64,000 nucleotides of DNA, taken from NCBI RefSeq assembly GCF_023284065.1, contig NZ_JAKIKP010000002.1:248001-312000 (forward strand), given 5' to 3'. The DNA is from Shewanella gaetbuli. Lineage in GTDB: Bacteria; Pseudomonadota; Gammaproteobacteria; Enterobacterales; Shewanellaceae. The notes below the pieces were generated by a model. The model did no database searches and was not told the origin of the DNA. It saw only the letters and a program-made list of their open reading frames with translations. This document shows positions 33,154-43,186 of this stretch, one piece after another. Position 1 is the stretch's first letter. The number at the start of each line of letters is the position of its first letter. The position numbers and the translations under genes were made by a program.

Positions 33154-34707
33154 TCAATATCGGTATGCCAGCCTTAACCAAGTGCGTTTTTGCCGGTCAT
33201 CATAACGACTGTATATTTGTGGGTTATCAATGCCTTCAATAATGCCATATTGATTAAGTTGTTCATGATGCAAACTCATAGAAATCGCCGAATTAAAGGC
33301 GTAATCAATATAAATTTGATATCTGTCGCGAGCATCTTCAAAGTTTAAATCGTTCACATTGGGGTTCCAAAGCGCCACTCGTTCCATGTCTTTATCATCT
33401 AAAGAATCCCATCGTTGTGACTTGAGCTTCATTCCGAATGTCACATGATCAATGTTGATATTAAAAGATAAATTAAATGTATGGCCCCAAGCATAGCCAT
33501 AATCACCTTCCCAGATGACTGACTTAGTTCCCCAAAAATTGCGCCCTTGAGCTAAATAGTCCGTGGTGGCAAAAGGTTTAACCATCGAAAAGTCACCAAA
33601 TATGTCACTTTTAAATTCAATATTAATATATTGATTGTGCCAATTTGCTGCCGCTGACAAGCCTAATAGATTAACTACAGCATAAAAATCTTCATCAGCA
33701 TCAGTACCCAGGCTGGTATATTCCATCGCTGTAGATGGACCAAAGTAAAAACTATGCGCCCAGTCAGTGGCTAAGTGATTACTCGCGGAGTGTCCTTTAT
33801 ATCCCCCTAGCCATACTTGAGTATGCATTTGCCAATCTTCAATACCATTTTGTGAAATGCCCGCTTCCATGTTCATATCAACTAAACTGGGAGTAGAAAC
33901 AAACCCATCAGTCTTGCCTTTACGATTATCAATACGGGCCTCCATTCCTAATAGCATTGAAGTCACTGAATAGTCTGACGCTGTCTTTTGCGAATGTAAT
34001 ACACCAGTGTAAAGATTAAATATATCGACAGATTTACTGCGGTCAAATCGTGAGTCTTTACCATAACCAGCCCAACGCTTTACTGTATCAGCTGGGTTAA
34101 ACACCCAAGCAAATGCGGTTGGCAGCCACCCCTCTTTAGTATGTAACATATCTGCCAGTTGATAAAAGCTTTCGCCCAATACCGCCCCGCCCCATGTTGT
34201 GACTATTTGATCATTAATACTGACCACTTCTTTATATTCTGCAAAGACCTCCCAAATAGTGGACGCCACAAACGTACCTGCAACCGATTCATAATAATTA
34301 AAGCCATTATTACGAAATGACTGATGATAAATGGCCCCAGCATAAGCATGTCCCCAGTTCATACCTAGAGCGTTGTCATCATATTTCCAGCTGTCATTTG
34401 AGGTCAGTCGTTGATAAAAGTATTTTGCCGCATCACCTTCAATTTCATAATCAAAGTCATCTTTCATACTTTCAGAACTGGCAGAGTACAGCCCGGTTCC
34501 AAGAATTAACCAGGTGGATAATTCAAGGCTAGCACCAAGCCAATTTTTTTCTGCAGGCGAAAAGGAAGTGAGTTCAGTCGTAGTATGTTGATGTTCATTT
34601 CGGGTAGATGAGCTAGGCTGTTCTGCTTGACATTGTCCGGCCAACGGCAAAGATAACAACAAGATGCCAACACCTATTCGCAGGCAAAGTCCTTGAGTCT
34701 GCAACAA
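33154..34707 (-). CDS. DUF3943-family protein, probable outer-membrane protein
   Basis: A 517-aa exported protein. The start is a TTG at 34707 (or the adjacent TTG at 34704): AAGGA lies 5 or 8 bases upstream. No ATG or GTG allows the hydrophobic signal peptide (LRIGVGILLLSLPLAGQCQA) to be translated. The mature part has the DUF3943 pattern: NWGHAYAGAIYHQSFRNNG, STIWEVFAEY, and TTWGGAVLGESFYQLADM. The C-terminal half alternates polar and aromatic residues and ends LRLAYRY, the aromatic end expected of an outer-membrane barrel. Function unknown. Divergent from ettA. Confidence 0.72.
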   Translation of the reverse strand: MLQTQGLCLRIGVGILLLSLPLAGQCQAEQPSSSTRNEHQHTTTELTSFSPAEKNWLGASLELSTWLILGTGLYSASSESMKDDFDYEIEGDAAKYFYQRLTSNDSWKYDDNALGMNWGHAYAGAIYHQSFRNNGFNYYESVAGTFVASTIWEVFAEYKEVVSINDQIVTTWGGAVLGESFYQLADMLHTKEGWLPTAFAWVFNPADTVKRWAGYGKDSRFDRSKSVDIFNLYTGVLHSQKTASDYSVTSMLLGMEARIDNRKGKTDGFVSTPSLVDMNMEAGISQNGIEDWQMHTQVWLGGYKGHSASNHLATDWAHSFYFGPSTAMEYTSLGTDADEDFYAVVNLLGLSAAANWHNQYINIEFKSDIFGDFSMVKPFATTDYLAQGRNFWGTKSVIWEGDYGYAWGHTFNLSFNINIDHVTFGMKLKSQRWDSLDDKDMERVALWNPNVNDLNFEDARDRYQIYIDYAFNSAISMSLHHEQLNQYGIIEGIDNPQIYSRYDDRQKRTWLRLAYRY

Positions 34708-34860
34708 AATAATCCTTTTATTTTTATTGAAAGTGAGGTTGCAGAAATGTTACCAAGTAAATGAGCTTAAAAATAGTCAGTCGAGTAAAAATCCATTTTA
34801 GTTCTCGCTATATTCTATTAGAATCAGGGCTATTATTTGTTGATAAAAAGATGGTATCTC

Positions 34861-36528
34861 ATGGCTCAGTTTGTATATAGCATGCTTAGAGTGGGTAAAA
34901 TTGTCCCGCCTAAAAAGCAAATTCTAAAAGACATTTCTTTAAGCTTCTTCCCTGGAGCAAAAATTGGTGTATTAGGTCTAAATGGTTCAGGTAAATCGAC
35001 CCTGCTCAAAATTATGGCTGGCTTAGATACCGAAATTGAAGGTGAAGCGCGTCCTATGCCTGGCCTAAAAATTGGCTATCTACCACAGGAACCTAAGCTA
35101 GATGAATCTAAAACAGTTCGTGAGTCCATTGAAGAAGCGGTAAGTGAAGCTAAAAATGCGTTAACACGTTTAGATGAAGTTTACGCATTATACGCCGAGC
35201 CAGATGCTGACTTCGATGCATTAGCAAAAGAACAAGGCGAACTTGAAGCGATTATTCAAGCAACCGACGCACACAATTTAGACACCATTTTAGACCGTGC
35301 CGCCAATGCATTACGTCTACCTGATTGGGATGAGAAAATTGCCGTTTTATCCGGTGGTGAGCGTCGCCGAGTGGCTATTTGTCGCTTGTTACTTGAAAAG
35401 CCTGAAATGCTGTTACTAGATGAACCAACTAACCACTTAGACGCAGAATCGGTTGCTTGGCTTGAGCACTTCTTACAAGAATATAATGGCACCGTTGTGG
35501 CGATTACCCATGACCGTTATTTCTTAGATAATGCCGCGGGTTGGATTTTAGAACTTGACCGTGGTGAAGGCATTCCATGGGAAGGCAACTACTCTTCATG
35601 GTTAGAGCAAAAAGATGCTCGACTAAAACAAGAGTCGGCCACTGAAAACGCTAAACAAAAAACCATCGCCAAAGAGCTTGAATGGGTTCGCCAAGGTTCA
35701 AAAGGCCGCCAGTCAAAAGGCAAAGCCCGTATGGCGCGTTTTGAAGAGTTAAACACCAATGACTATCAAAAACGAAATGAAACCAATGAACTGTTTATTC
35801 CGCCTGGGCCGCGACTAGGTGACAAGGTGATTGAGGTTAACGGCTTAACAAAATCATACGGTGACCGAGTATTAATTGATAACCTATCATTTACAGTTCC
35901 TAAAGGGGCGATTGTCGGTATTATTGGTGCTAACGGTGCGGGTAAGTCAACCCTATTTAAAATGATTAGCGGCACCGAACAACCTGACAGCGGCACCATT
36001 GAAGTGGGCGAATCTGTTCACATTGCTTCTGTTGATCAGTTCCGCGACTCCATGAACGACAAAAACACCGTATGGCAAGAAATTTCAGGTGGCCAAGACA
36101 TCATGAAAGTGGGCAATATGGAAATTCCTAGCCGCGCTTATGTTGGCCGCTTTAACTTCCGTGGCGGTGACCAACAAAATATTATTGGTTCGCTATCGGG
36201 TGGTGAGCGCAATCGTGTTCATTTAGCTAAATTATTACAAGCCGGTGGTAACGTACTATTACTTGACGAACCCACCAACGACTTAGACGTAGAAACATTA
36301 CGTGCACTTGAAGAAGCCCTTCTTGAGTTCCCTGGTTGTGCTATGGTGATTTCGCATGACCGTTGGTTCTTAGACCGTATTGCTACCCATATTTTAGATT
36401 ATCGAGATGAAGGTAAAGTGAACTTCTATGAAGGTAACTACACTGAATATTCAACATGGTTGAAAAATACTTATGGTGCAGACGTGGTTGAGCCACATCG
36501 TTTAAAATACAAACGAATCGCTAAGTAA
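34861..36528 (+). CDS. ettA: Energy-dependent translational throttle protein EttA (ABC-F)
   Basis: Soluble ABC-F ATPase that binds the ribosomal E site and gates elongation by ATP/ADP ratio. I start it at ATG 34861 (555 aa, MAQFVYSMLRVGKIVPPKKQIL), which gives the exact family length; the upstream ATG adds eight unlikely residues. Two ABC modules are complete: GLNGSGKST and LSGGERRRV with LLLDEPTNHLD, then GANGAGKST and LSGGERNRV with LLLDEPTNDLD. A charged linker lies between them. It is monocistronic with a strong terminator. Confidence 0.96.
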   Translation: MAQFVYSMLRVGKIVPPKKQILKDISLSFFPGAKIGVLGLNGSGKSTLLKIMAGLDTEIEGEARPMPGLKIGYLPQEPKLDESKTVRESIEEAVSEAKNALTRLDEVYALYAEPDADFDALAKEQGELEAIIQATDAHNLDTILDRAANALRLPDWDEKIAVLSGGERRRVAICRLLLEKPEMLLLDEPTNHLDAESVAWLEHFLQEYNGTVVAITHDRYFLDNAAGWILELDRGEGIPWEGNYSSWLEQKDARLKQESATENAKQKTIAKELEWVRQGSKGRQSKGKARMARFEELNTNDYQKRNETNELFIPPGPRLGDKVIEVNGLTKSYGDRVLIDNLSFTVPKGAIVGIIGANGAGKSTLFKMISGTEQPDSGTIEVGESVHIASVDQFRDSMNDKNTVWQEISGGQDIMKVGNMEIPSRAYVGRFNFRGGDQQNIIGSLSGGERNRVHLAKLLQAGGNVLLLDEPTNDLDVETLRALEEALLEFPGCAMVISHDRWFLDRIATHILDYRDEGKVNFYEGNYTEYSTWLKNTYGADVVEPHRLKYKRIAK

Positions 36529-36614
36529 CATATTGAATAAAACAATGACACAGCCTTGAATTAGCTGATAAGCCCAAACGGTAAAATTAAGCCGCTTTTC
36601 AGTTATGGTTAATT

Positions 36615-36644
36615 AAGCCATGCCATAGTGCATGGCTTTTTTGT
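36615..36644 (+). terminator. Rho-independent terminator of ettA
   Basis: 9-bp stem AAGCCATGC / GCATGGCTT (36615-36623, 36630-36638) with loop CATAGT, followed by TTTT G. Confidence 0.88.
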
Positions 36645-36827
36645 ATTTATCGCTAATAACCACAAGATAACCCCTCAGCAACGATGTTATGTCCATAATG
36701 AAATTATGCCTGTTACACAATACTTGCTCAGATTTACATTGCTTTACGCCGCAAACACAAAAAGGTCATTACAATAGCGCACGTTTGTTCTAGATACTTG
36801 CACCGCTTGCTTGAGAGCTCAGTCCTT

Positions 36828-37919
36828 ATGAAAAAAATCATCTTAATAATTATCCTTTTTATCGGCATGTTTGCTGGTTATGTCGTGAGTAAAGATAAAG
36901 CTGACAAGCCACAGCCCAATAATAGGCCCACAAGAGTCATTCCTGTTATTACAGCCACGGTAGATGTTCATCCGTTATCGCAATCAGTAACACTCATTGG
37001 CAAATTAAAAGCCAAGCATTCTGTTTTATTGGCACCACAAATTAGCGGCAAAATTAAACATATTAACGTGACTTCTAATCAATATGTTGAAAAAGGCCAG
37101 CTACTCATTTCATTAGAAGACGCCAAAGCCAAAGCCAATGTCACAGAAGCGCAGGCCTACTATGTTGATGAATTACGTATACAAGATGAGTTTAGTCGGC
37201 TGATTAACGTTAACGCGATTACCCAAACTGAAATAGAAGCTCAAAAAGCCAAGGTCGATATAGCCTCTGCAAGACTAGCTGCCGCCACAGCAGATTTGAA
37301 TTATCATTCACTGGTGGCGCCCTTCTCAGGTAACGTCGGCTTAATAAACTTTAGCCGTGGCAAAATGGCTAATGCCGCTGAAACTTTATTGTCTTTAGAT
37401 GATTTAAGTCATCTTTATTTAGACTTAAATATTCCAGAGCATTACTTATCTCAACTCAGCCATGGCATGGCGATTAGCGCCACAAGTAAAGCTTGGGCAA
37501 ATACTCAGTTTGCAGGAACCGTCGTCGCCATTGACCCAAGAGTTAATGAAGACACCTTAAACCTGACCGTGCGCGCCGAGTTTGAAAACACGAACAACCA
37601 ATTAAAACCGGGCATGATGATGTCGGCCACAGTAGTATTCCCTAGTATTTCAGCCCCAATCGTTCCTGTGCAAGCGCTAGAGTATTCAGGGACTAAACGC
37701 TTTGTTTATGTAATTGATAAAAACAATATCGCCCATAAAACCGAAGTGGAATTAGGAGCAAGGGTTAACGATGAGGTACTGATTAATAGTGGCTTAAATA
37801 TTGGCGACACCATTGTGGTACAAGGTTTAGTGAATATGCGTAACGGTATAAAAGTGAATAACTTAACTCATGTTGCTCAAAATATGCCAACCGATGCTGC
37901 AACAGTGGAGGCTCGCTAA
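36828..37919 (+). CDS. RND efflux periplasmic adaptor (membrane fusion protein)
   Basis: Links the inner-membrane RND pump to an outer-membrane channel. I start it at ATG 36828 (363 aa, MKKIILIIILFIGMFAG), which places an N-terminal membrane anchor first. The lipoyl-like hairpin is seen in two halves (LLAPQISGKIKHINVTSNQYVEKGQLLISLED and SLVAPFSGNVGLINFSRGKM in the protein) around a helical hairpin. Beta-barrel and membrane-proximal domains follow (LKPGMMMSATVVF). Its stop overlaps the permease start by one base (TAATG), so the two are translationally coupled. Substrate unknown. Confidence 0.92.
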   Translation: MKKIILIIILFIGMFAGYVVSKDKADKPQPNNRPTRVIPVITATVDVHPLSQSVTLIGKLKAKHSVLLAPQISGKIKHINVTSNQYVEKGQLLISLEDAKAKANVTEAQAYYVDELRIQDEFSRLINVNAITQTEIEAQKAKVDIASARLAAATADLNYHSLVAPFSGNVGLINFSRGKMANAAETLLSLDDLSHLYLDLNIPEHYLSQLSHGMAISATSKAWANTQFAGTVVAIDPRVNEDTLNLTVRAEFENTNNQLKPGMMMSATVVFPSISAPIVPVQALEYSGTKRFVYVIDKNNIAHKTEVELGARVNDEVLINSGLNIGDTIVVQGLVNMRNGIKVNNLTHVAQNMPTDAATVEAR

Positions 37920-40900
37920 TGTGGTTAAGTGATACCGCCGTTAAACGCCCTGTTGTTGCCATTGTACTCAGTATTTTGTTGTGTGTTTTTGGCTTTGTGT
38001 CGTTTTCTAAGTTATCTGTTCGAGAAATGCCAGATGTAGAAAACCCCGTTGTAACCGTTATGACCACTTATAATGGTGCTTCAGCCTCTATTATGGAAAG
38101 CCAAGTCACTAAAACCATTGAAGACCAACTAACCGGCATTAGTGGTATTGATGAACTGACCTCTGTGACGCGCAATGGCATGTCACAAATTACCATCAAA
38201 TTTTTGCTGGGTTGGAATTTAACCGAAGGCGTGAGTGATGTTCGTGATGCAGTAGCCAAAGCGCAACGTGGCTTACCCGATGAAGCTGACGATCCCATTG
38301 TGTCAAAAGATAACGGCACCGGCCAGCCCTCAATTTACGTCAATTTAAGTTCTGAATTGATGGACCGAACTCAGCTAACCGATTACGCCCAAAGAGTATT
38401 AGAAGATAAGTTTAGCCTGATCACCGGCGTTAGCTCAGTTAACCTTTCTGGCGGCTTATACAAGGTAATGTATGTGCAATTGCAGCCTGAGCTGATGGCG
38501 GGTCGTAATGTCACCGCCAATGATATTGTCAGTGCATTAAAAGCTGAAAACGTTGAAACACCCGGTGGTGAAGTACGTAACGACACCACAGTAATGTCAG
38601 TTCGGACTAAACGCCTATATTACACCGCAGAAGACTTCGACTATTTAGTGGTCAGAACCGCCAACAATGGCAACCCCATCTACCTAAAAGATGTAGCCAA
38701 AGTGTTTGTCGGTGCTGAAAATGAAAACTCAACCTTTAAAAGTGATGGTATTGTCAATTTAAGTTTAGGCATTATCCCGCAATCTGACGCCAACCCTCTA
38801 GATGTAGCTAAAGCGGTTCACCGAGAAGTTGCTGATATGCAGCAATTTTTACCTGAGGGCGCAAGGTTAGTTGTAGATTATGATGCTAACGTATTTATTG
38901 AGCGTTCAATCAGCGAAGTTTACAACACGCTAATCATTACCGGATTACTGGTAGTATTGGTCTTGTATATTTTTATCGGTCAATTCAGGGCAACGCTTAT
39001 TCCTGCCGTTACGGTACCGGTATCATTAATTTCTGCCTTTATGGCTGCTTATAGCCTAGGTTATTCCATTAACCTATTAACTTTAATGGCATTAATCTTA
39101 TCTATTGGCTTAGTAGTCGATGATGCCATTGTGGTAGTAGAAAATATTTTTCATCACATTGAAAAAGGTGAGCCTCCTTTACTTGCTGCCTATAAAGGCA
39201 CTCAAGAGGTTGGGTTTGCGGTCATATCAACCACATTAGTGTTGATTATGGTGTTTTTACCTATCTCATTCATGGATGGCATGGTAGGACTTCTGTTCAC
39301 CGAATTTTCCGTTATGCTGGCTGTTTCGGTAATGTTTTCGTCCCTAATAGCCTTAACACTTACCCCAGTGCTAGGTAGTAAGTTACTTAAAGCAAACGTA
39401 AAACCCAATGCATTCAATAAATGGATAGACCGTCAATTTAATCAGTTAGAGCAAATTTATCGTAAAGGCGTCACCCTAGCGATTAATTGGAAAATGGCTG
39501 CTCCAATCATTATTGCTGCCTGTTTAGGGGGCAGTTATTTACTGATGCAAAACATTCCTTCACAGCTTGCGCCACAGGAAGATAGAGGCGTGTTATTCGC
39601 CTTTATTAAAGGGGCTGAAGGGACCAGCTACAACCGAATGATTGCCAACATGGATATTGTTGAAAACAGATTAATGCCATTGTTAGGCCAAGGAACCATT
39701 AAATCGTTTAGTGTACAAGCACCCGCATTTGGTGGTCGAGCAGGCGACCAAACTGGCTTTGTGATTATTCAATTAGAAGATTGGGCACACAGAGAAGCGA
39801 ACGTTCAACAGTCGTTAGCCCTAATCGCTGAGACTTTAAAAGATATTCCAGATGTGATGGTAAGACCTATGATGCCTGGGTTCAGGGGGCAATCTAGCGA
39901 ACCTGTACAATTTGTTTTAGGCGGTGCCGATTACCAAGAATTATTTAAATGGGCTCAAGTATTACAACACGAGGCAGACGAAAGCCCAATACTAGAGGGG
40001 GCAGATTTAGACTATGCCGAAACGACCCCTGAGTTAGTGGTTACTATCGACAAACAACGTGCTGCAGATTTAGGGATCAGTGTTGCATCAGTGTCTGAAA
40101 CACTTGAAATCATGTTAGGCGGTAAAAGTGAAACCACCTTTATTGAGCGCGGAGAAGAGTACGACGTTTATTTGCGAGGCGAAGAGAACAGTTTCAATAA
40201 TGTCGCCGATTTAAGCAAAATTTACCTGCGTTCAAATAAGGGAGATTTAATTACCTTAGACAGTGTCACCCATATTGAGGAGGTCGCCTCACCGCAGAAG
40301 TTAAGCCATAGCAATAAGCAAAAATCGATTACCCTTAAAGCCAATTTAGGCGATGGTTATACCCTAGGAGAAGGATTAGCATTTTTAGACCAAAAAGCCA
40401 TAGAGTTACTGCCTGCTGATATCTCAATTTCATACACGGGTGAATCTAAAGACTTTAAAGAAAACCAAAGCAGTGTATTAATTGTATTTGCCCTCGCCTT
40501 ACTAGTGGCATATTTAGTATTAGCAGGACAATTTGAAAGCTTTATTAACCCACTAGTTGTTATGTTAACCGTCCCCATGGGAATTTTTGGCGGTTTCTTG
40601 GGGTTAGCACTCACTGACCAAGGTCTGAATATCTATAGTCAAATAGGTATGATAATGTTGATCGGTATGGTGACAAAAAACGGTATTTTAATTGTTGAGT
40701 TTGCCAATCAATTACGTGATAGAGGCTTAAGCTTAGACCAAGCCATTATTGATGCTTCAGCAAGACGATTAAGACCGATTTTAATGACCGCATTTACCAC
40801 GTTAATTGGAGCGATTCCGTTAATATTATCCACCGGAGCCGGTAGCGAAAGCCGTATAGCCGTAGGTACGGTTATTTTCTTCGGTATGGCATTTGCGTCA

Positions 40901-41029
40901 TTGGTGACCTTATTCGTTATTCCGGCAATGTATAGGTTGATCTCAGCATCCACTAAGTCACCGGGTTATGTTGCCGCCGAACTAGATAAAGCCATAGCAG
41001 CACAAAAACAACAAGCTACAACCACTTAG
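37919..41029 (+). CDS. RND-family efflux permease, HAE1 type
   Basis: Proton-driven multidrug exporter of 1036 aa with the standard architecture: a first membrane segment at the N terminus (VVAIVLSILLCVFGFVSF), a large periplasmic loop, segments 2-6, a second loop, and segments 8-12. The proton-relay aspartates of segment 4 are in GLVVDDAIVVVENIFHHIE. The family start WLSDTAVKRPVVA and the conserved GISGIDELTSVTRNG are visible. No outer-membrane channel gene is adjacent, so a TolC-like protein encoded elsewhere is needed. No regulator gene lies next to it. Confidence 0.95.
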   Translation: MWLSDTAVKRPVVAIVLSILLCVFGFVSFSKLSVREMPDVENPVVTVMTTYNGASASIMESQVTKTIEDQLTGISGIDELTSVTRNGMSQITIKFLLGWNLTEGVSDVRDAVAKAQRGLPDEADDPIVSKDNGTGQPSIYVNLSSELMDRTQLTDYAQRVLEDKFSLITGVSSVNLSGGLYKVMYVQLQPELMAGRNVTANDIVSALKAENVETPGGEVRNDTTVMSVRTKRLYYTAEDFDYLVVRTANNGNPIYLKDVAKVFVGAENENSTFKSDGIVNLSLGIIPQSDANPLDVAKAVHREVADMQQFLPEGARLVVDYDANVFIERSISEVYNTLIITGLLVVLVLYIFIGQFRATLIPAVTVPVSLISAFMAAYSLGYSINLLTLMALILSIGLVVDDAIVVVENIFHHIEKGEPPLLAAYKGTQEVGFAVISTTLVLIMVFLPISFMDGMVGLLFTEFSVMLAVSVMFSSLIALTLTPVLGSKLLKANVKPNAFNKWIDRQFNQLEQIYRKGVTLAINWKMAAPIIIAACLGGSYLLMQNIPSQLAPQEDRGVLFAFIKGAEGTSYNRMIANMDIVENRLMPLLGQGTIKSFSVQAPAFGGRAGDQTGFVIIQLEDWAHREANVQQSLALIAETLKDIPDVMVRPMMPGFRGQSSEPVQFVLGGADYQELFKWAQVLQHEADESPILEGADLDYAETTPELVVTIDKQRAADLGISVASVSETLEIMLGGKSETTFIERGEEYDVYLRGEENSFNNVADLSKIYLRSNKGDLITLDSVTHIEEVASPQKLSHSNKQKSITLKANLGDGYTLGEGLAFLDQKAIELLPADISISYTGESKDFKENQSSVLIVFALALLVAYLVLAGQFESFINPLVVMLTVPMGIFGGFLGLALTDQGLNIYSQIGMIMLIGMVTKNGILIVEFANQLRDRGLSLDQAIIDASARRLRPILMTAFTTLIGAIPLILSTGAGSESRIAVGTVIFFGMAFASLVTLFVIPAMYRLISASTKSPGYVAAELDKAIAAQKQQATTT

Positions 41030-41064
41030 TACTCATTAATAAAGCTGATGCTTAAAGGAATAAG

Positions 41065-41538
41065 ATGTATAAAATTGCCGTATTCGTAGACGTACAAAAT
41101 ATTTATTACACCTGCAAACAGGCCTTTGAGCGCAGCTTTAATTACCGCGAACTCTACCGCCAATTGGCACAAAGAGGCGAGATCACCCATGCCATTGCGT
41201 ATGCTATTGCCCCAAATGATGACGGCCAAGTTAAGTTTCAAGATGCATTAAAATACATCGGATTTGAGGTTAAAACGAAGCCCTACATTCAACGTAGTGA
41301 TGGAACCGCCAAAGGGGATTGGGATGTGGGCATCACCATCGACATGCTAGAACTATCCGCAGACGTCAATGAAGTGATTCTGCTGTCTGGTGATGGCGAT
41401 TTTGATTTATTGATTAAAGCCATAAATCGAAAGTATGAGGTATTAACTCATGTTATTAGTGTGCCGCCTTTAACCGCTAAGTCACTACTAGACCAATGCC
41501 AGCAGCACACCCCTATCGACCATACTTTACTAAGATAA
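41065..41538 (+). CDS. NYN domain protein (LabA/DUF88 family)
   Basis: A 157-aa protein with a PIN-like NYN nuclease fold. Acidic residues that would bind metal are in VFVDVQNIYY at the N terminus, in WDVGITIDML and in LLSGDGDFDLLIKAI. The family includes predicted RNases, but most members are uncharacterised. It starts 35 bases after the RND permease stop on the same strand, so read-through is possible; a functional tie is not evident. Cytoplasmic. Confidence 0.85.
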   Translation: MYKIAVFVDVQNIYYTCKQAFERSFNYRELYRQLAQRGEITHAIAYAIAPNDDGQVKFQDALKYIGFEVKTKPYIQRSDGTAKGDWDVGITIDMLELSADVNEVILLSGDGDFDLLIKAINRKYEVLTHVISVPPLTAKSLLDQCQQHTPIDHTLLR

Positions 41539-41556
41539 TGGCTCGATTAAGTTGAA

Positions 41557-41982
41557 TTAATTTACTGCGTGAGTCACTAAAGTGGGATTAAGTAAATTGT
41601 CATGAACAGGGCAACGATGACAAACCGCATCTAAAAAGGCTTTTTTTTGTTGTTCATCTAAATCTGCATCAACTGAAGCCATAATATCGATAGTCTTGAA
41701 ACCCACCGGATCATCGCTTTGTTTACCATTCAAACCCGCTGGGTTCAACTCACCTTTAACCGAGACATCAAACTGTCTTAAGTGAATTTTTTGATCTTTA
41801 GCCACCATTTTAGCAATGGCAGAAATACACCCAGCTAATGAAAATAAGAATGTTTCAAGTGGATTAGCCCCTTCGTTTGTCGCACTCGGTTGATCAATAA
41901 TCAAAGTATGCTCTCTTACCTGTGCGGTAACTTTCCAGCCCTCACCCATCGTGGTATTCACTTGTACAATTTTATTAGCCAT
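41557..41982 (-). CDS. OsmC family protein
   Basis: A 141-aa protein of the OsmC/Ohr fold, whose characterised members reduce organic hydroperoxides through two cysteines. I start it at ATG 41982 (MANKIVQVN), with GGAG 6 bases upstream. One Cys lies in LAGCISAIAKM and a later CHRCPVHDNL carries two more. The CHRCPVH ending is typical of the YhfA-like subgroup, whose substrate is unknown. It converges on the NYN gene with a gap of under 20 bases and no obvious terminator. Confidence 0.87.
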   Translation of the reverse strand: MANKIVQVNTTMGEGWKVTAQVREHTLIIDQPSATNEGANPLETFLFSLAGCISAIAKMVAKDQKIHLRQFDVSVKGELNPAGLNGKQSDDPVGFKTIDIMASVDADLDEQQKKAFLDAVCHRCPVHDNLLNPTLVTHAVN

Positions 41983-42153
41983 ATTGACTCCAAACAATCT
42001 ATTAGAAAAATCTAATGGAAATTATAACGGTTTATGACTTGCATTTGCAAACATTGAACATCACAACTTAATTAACAAAAAACTCTGAAAAAAATATTAA
42101 AATCTTCTACACTGCCACCAGCCAATATTCGCGTTAGAAAAAGTAGGTAGCTA

Positions 42154-42594
42154 ATGAATCCCCCTGCCAGTAAAACAGCACTAACCTGGAGCCAAGTCGC
42201 TCACTTTGATGTACAGATTTACTATGAAGATACCGACTTTTCAGGTGTTGTTTATCACCCTAACTTTTTAAAGTATTTTGAACGCGCAAGAGAGCACGTA
42301 ATAGGCGCCCCGCTATTACAACAACTTTGGCAGCAACAAGGGCTAGGCTTTGCAGTATATAAAACCGATATGATTTGCCATGATGGTGTTGAATTTGCTG
42401 ACATTATTGATGTTAGAACCCAATTCTGTTTTGAAAGTAAATATCGCACTATTTGGAAGCAAGAAATATGGCGTCCCAACGCCAATAAACCTGCTGTAAC
42501 CGCCACCATAGAAATGGTGTGCATGAACACCCTGCGCCAATTATGCCCCATGCCCGAAAACCTGATTAGCTTATTGAGCAACGCGATTAAGTAA
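42154..42594 (+). CDS. Acyl-CoA thioesterase, YbgC/4HBT hotdog family
   Basis: A 146-aa single-domain hotdog protein. The active-site segment YYEDTDFSGVVYHPNFLKYFERAREH contains the catalytic Asp and the conserved Tyr-His (read in two overlapping parts of that segment). Family members hydrolyse short to medium acyl-CoA esters. The gene is not next to tol-pal, so it is probably a YbgC paralogue rather than YbgC itself. It has no clear operon partner. Confidence 0.87.
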   Translation: MNPPASKTALTWSQVAHFDVQIYYEDTDFSGVVYHPNFLKYFERAREHVIGAPLLQQLWQQQGLGFAVYKTDMICHDGVEFADIIDVRTQFCFESKYRTIWKQEIWRPNANKPAVTATIEMVCMNTLRQLCPMPENLISLLSNAIK

Positions 42595-43186
42595 TGGGGT
42601 CAGTGTTAATTTTTATTTCTGAAGCCTATCAATCGCTTTTTTCGGCAATTGTCCTTCACAGGTAAATCGTTTTACCCCTAAATGAATTTGGAATATGTAC
42701 TAAGGACACAAACGTCGTGGTGCTTCGTTTATCCTAGGTTTAGAACGCAAGTTTCCAAGACTTCTTTTGAATTAACATAGTAAAATTCCATCCTGCAGCG
42801 GCTAAAATGGCATAAGCAATATTAATCTCTTGGGTCCCCCAGCAGCCCAAAACGACAAATGTTGAAAAACGCATCATTTTCGATAGGGAACGATCCTGCT
42901 TTACACCTGATTTTTATGACCGCTTTACCCATTGGTCTAAAGCCCTAACTTATCAATTTCAAACACAAAACCAGCCTTTACTTTTCGCAAAAAGCCGTGA
43001 TAAAAAGTTCCCCATCATATGCGCTAATTTATGCCTTTGTGATCATCAAATCACTTTAAAAACTCCAATTTTCTTCTTTATGATTAAGTGGTTAATCTAG
43101 CCTCGCCTATTAACCATTCATATCATTATGTCTATGGTTTAAAAACTTAATATAACTATAATGATGACCAACAATTGAGTTTAATT
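42595..43186. other. Intergenic region with transposase debris
   Basis: 592 bases between the thioesterase and sulfotransferase genes. The only recognisable content is the degenerate transposase end at 42740-42935. The remainder shows no intact reading frame. The sulfotransferase promoter must lie near 43100-43170. Confidence 0.5.
42740..42935 (-). pseudogene. Remnant of IS5-family transposase C terminus
   Basis: Reading the minus strand, one frame gives GTQEINIAYAILAAAGWNF followed by TMLIQKKSWKLAF and a stop at 42740-42742. The pattern G-x-x-x-x-I-N-x-x-L-A-A-A-G-x-N-F is typical of the C terminus of IS5-related DDE transposases. Just upstream, VKQDRSLSKMMRFSTF resembles the conserved HLK-x-D-H-R-M-x-R-N segment. 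There is no start codon, no N-terminal part and no terminal repeats, so it is a relic. Confidence 0.55.
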
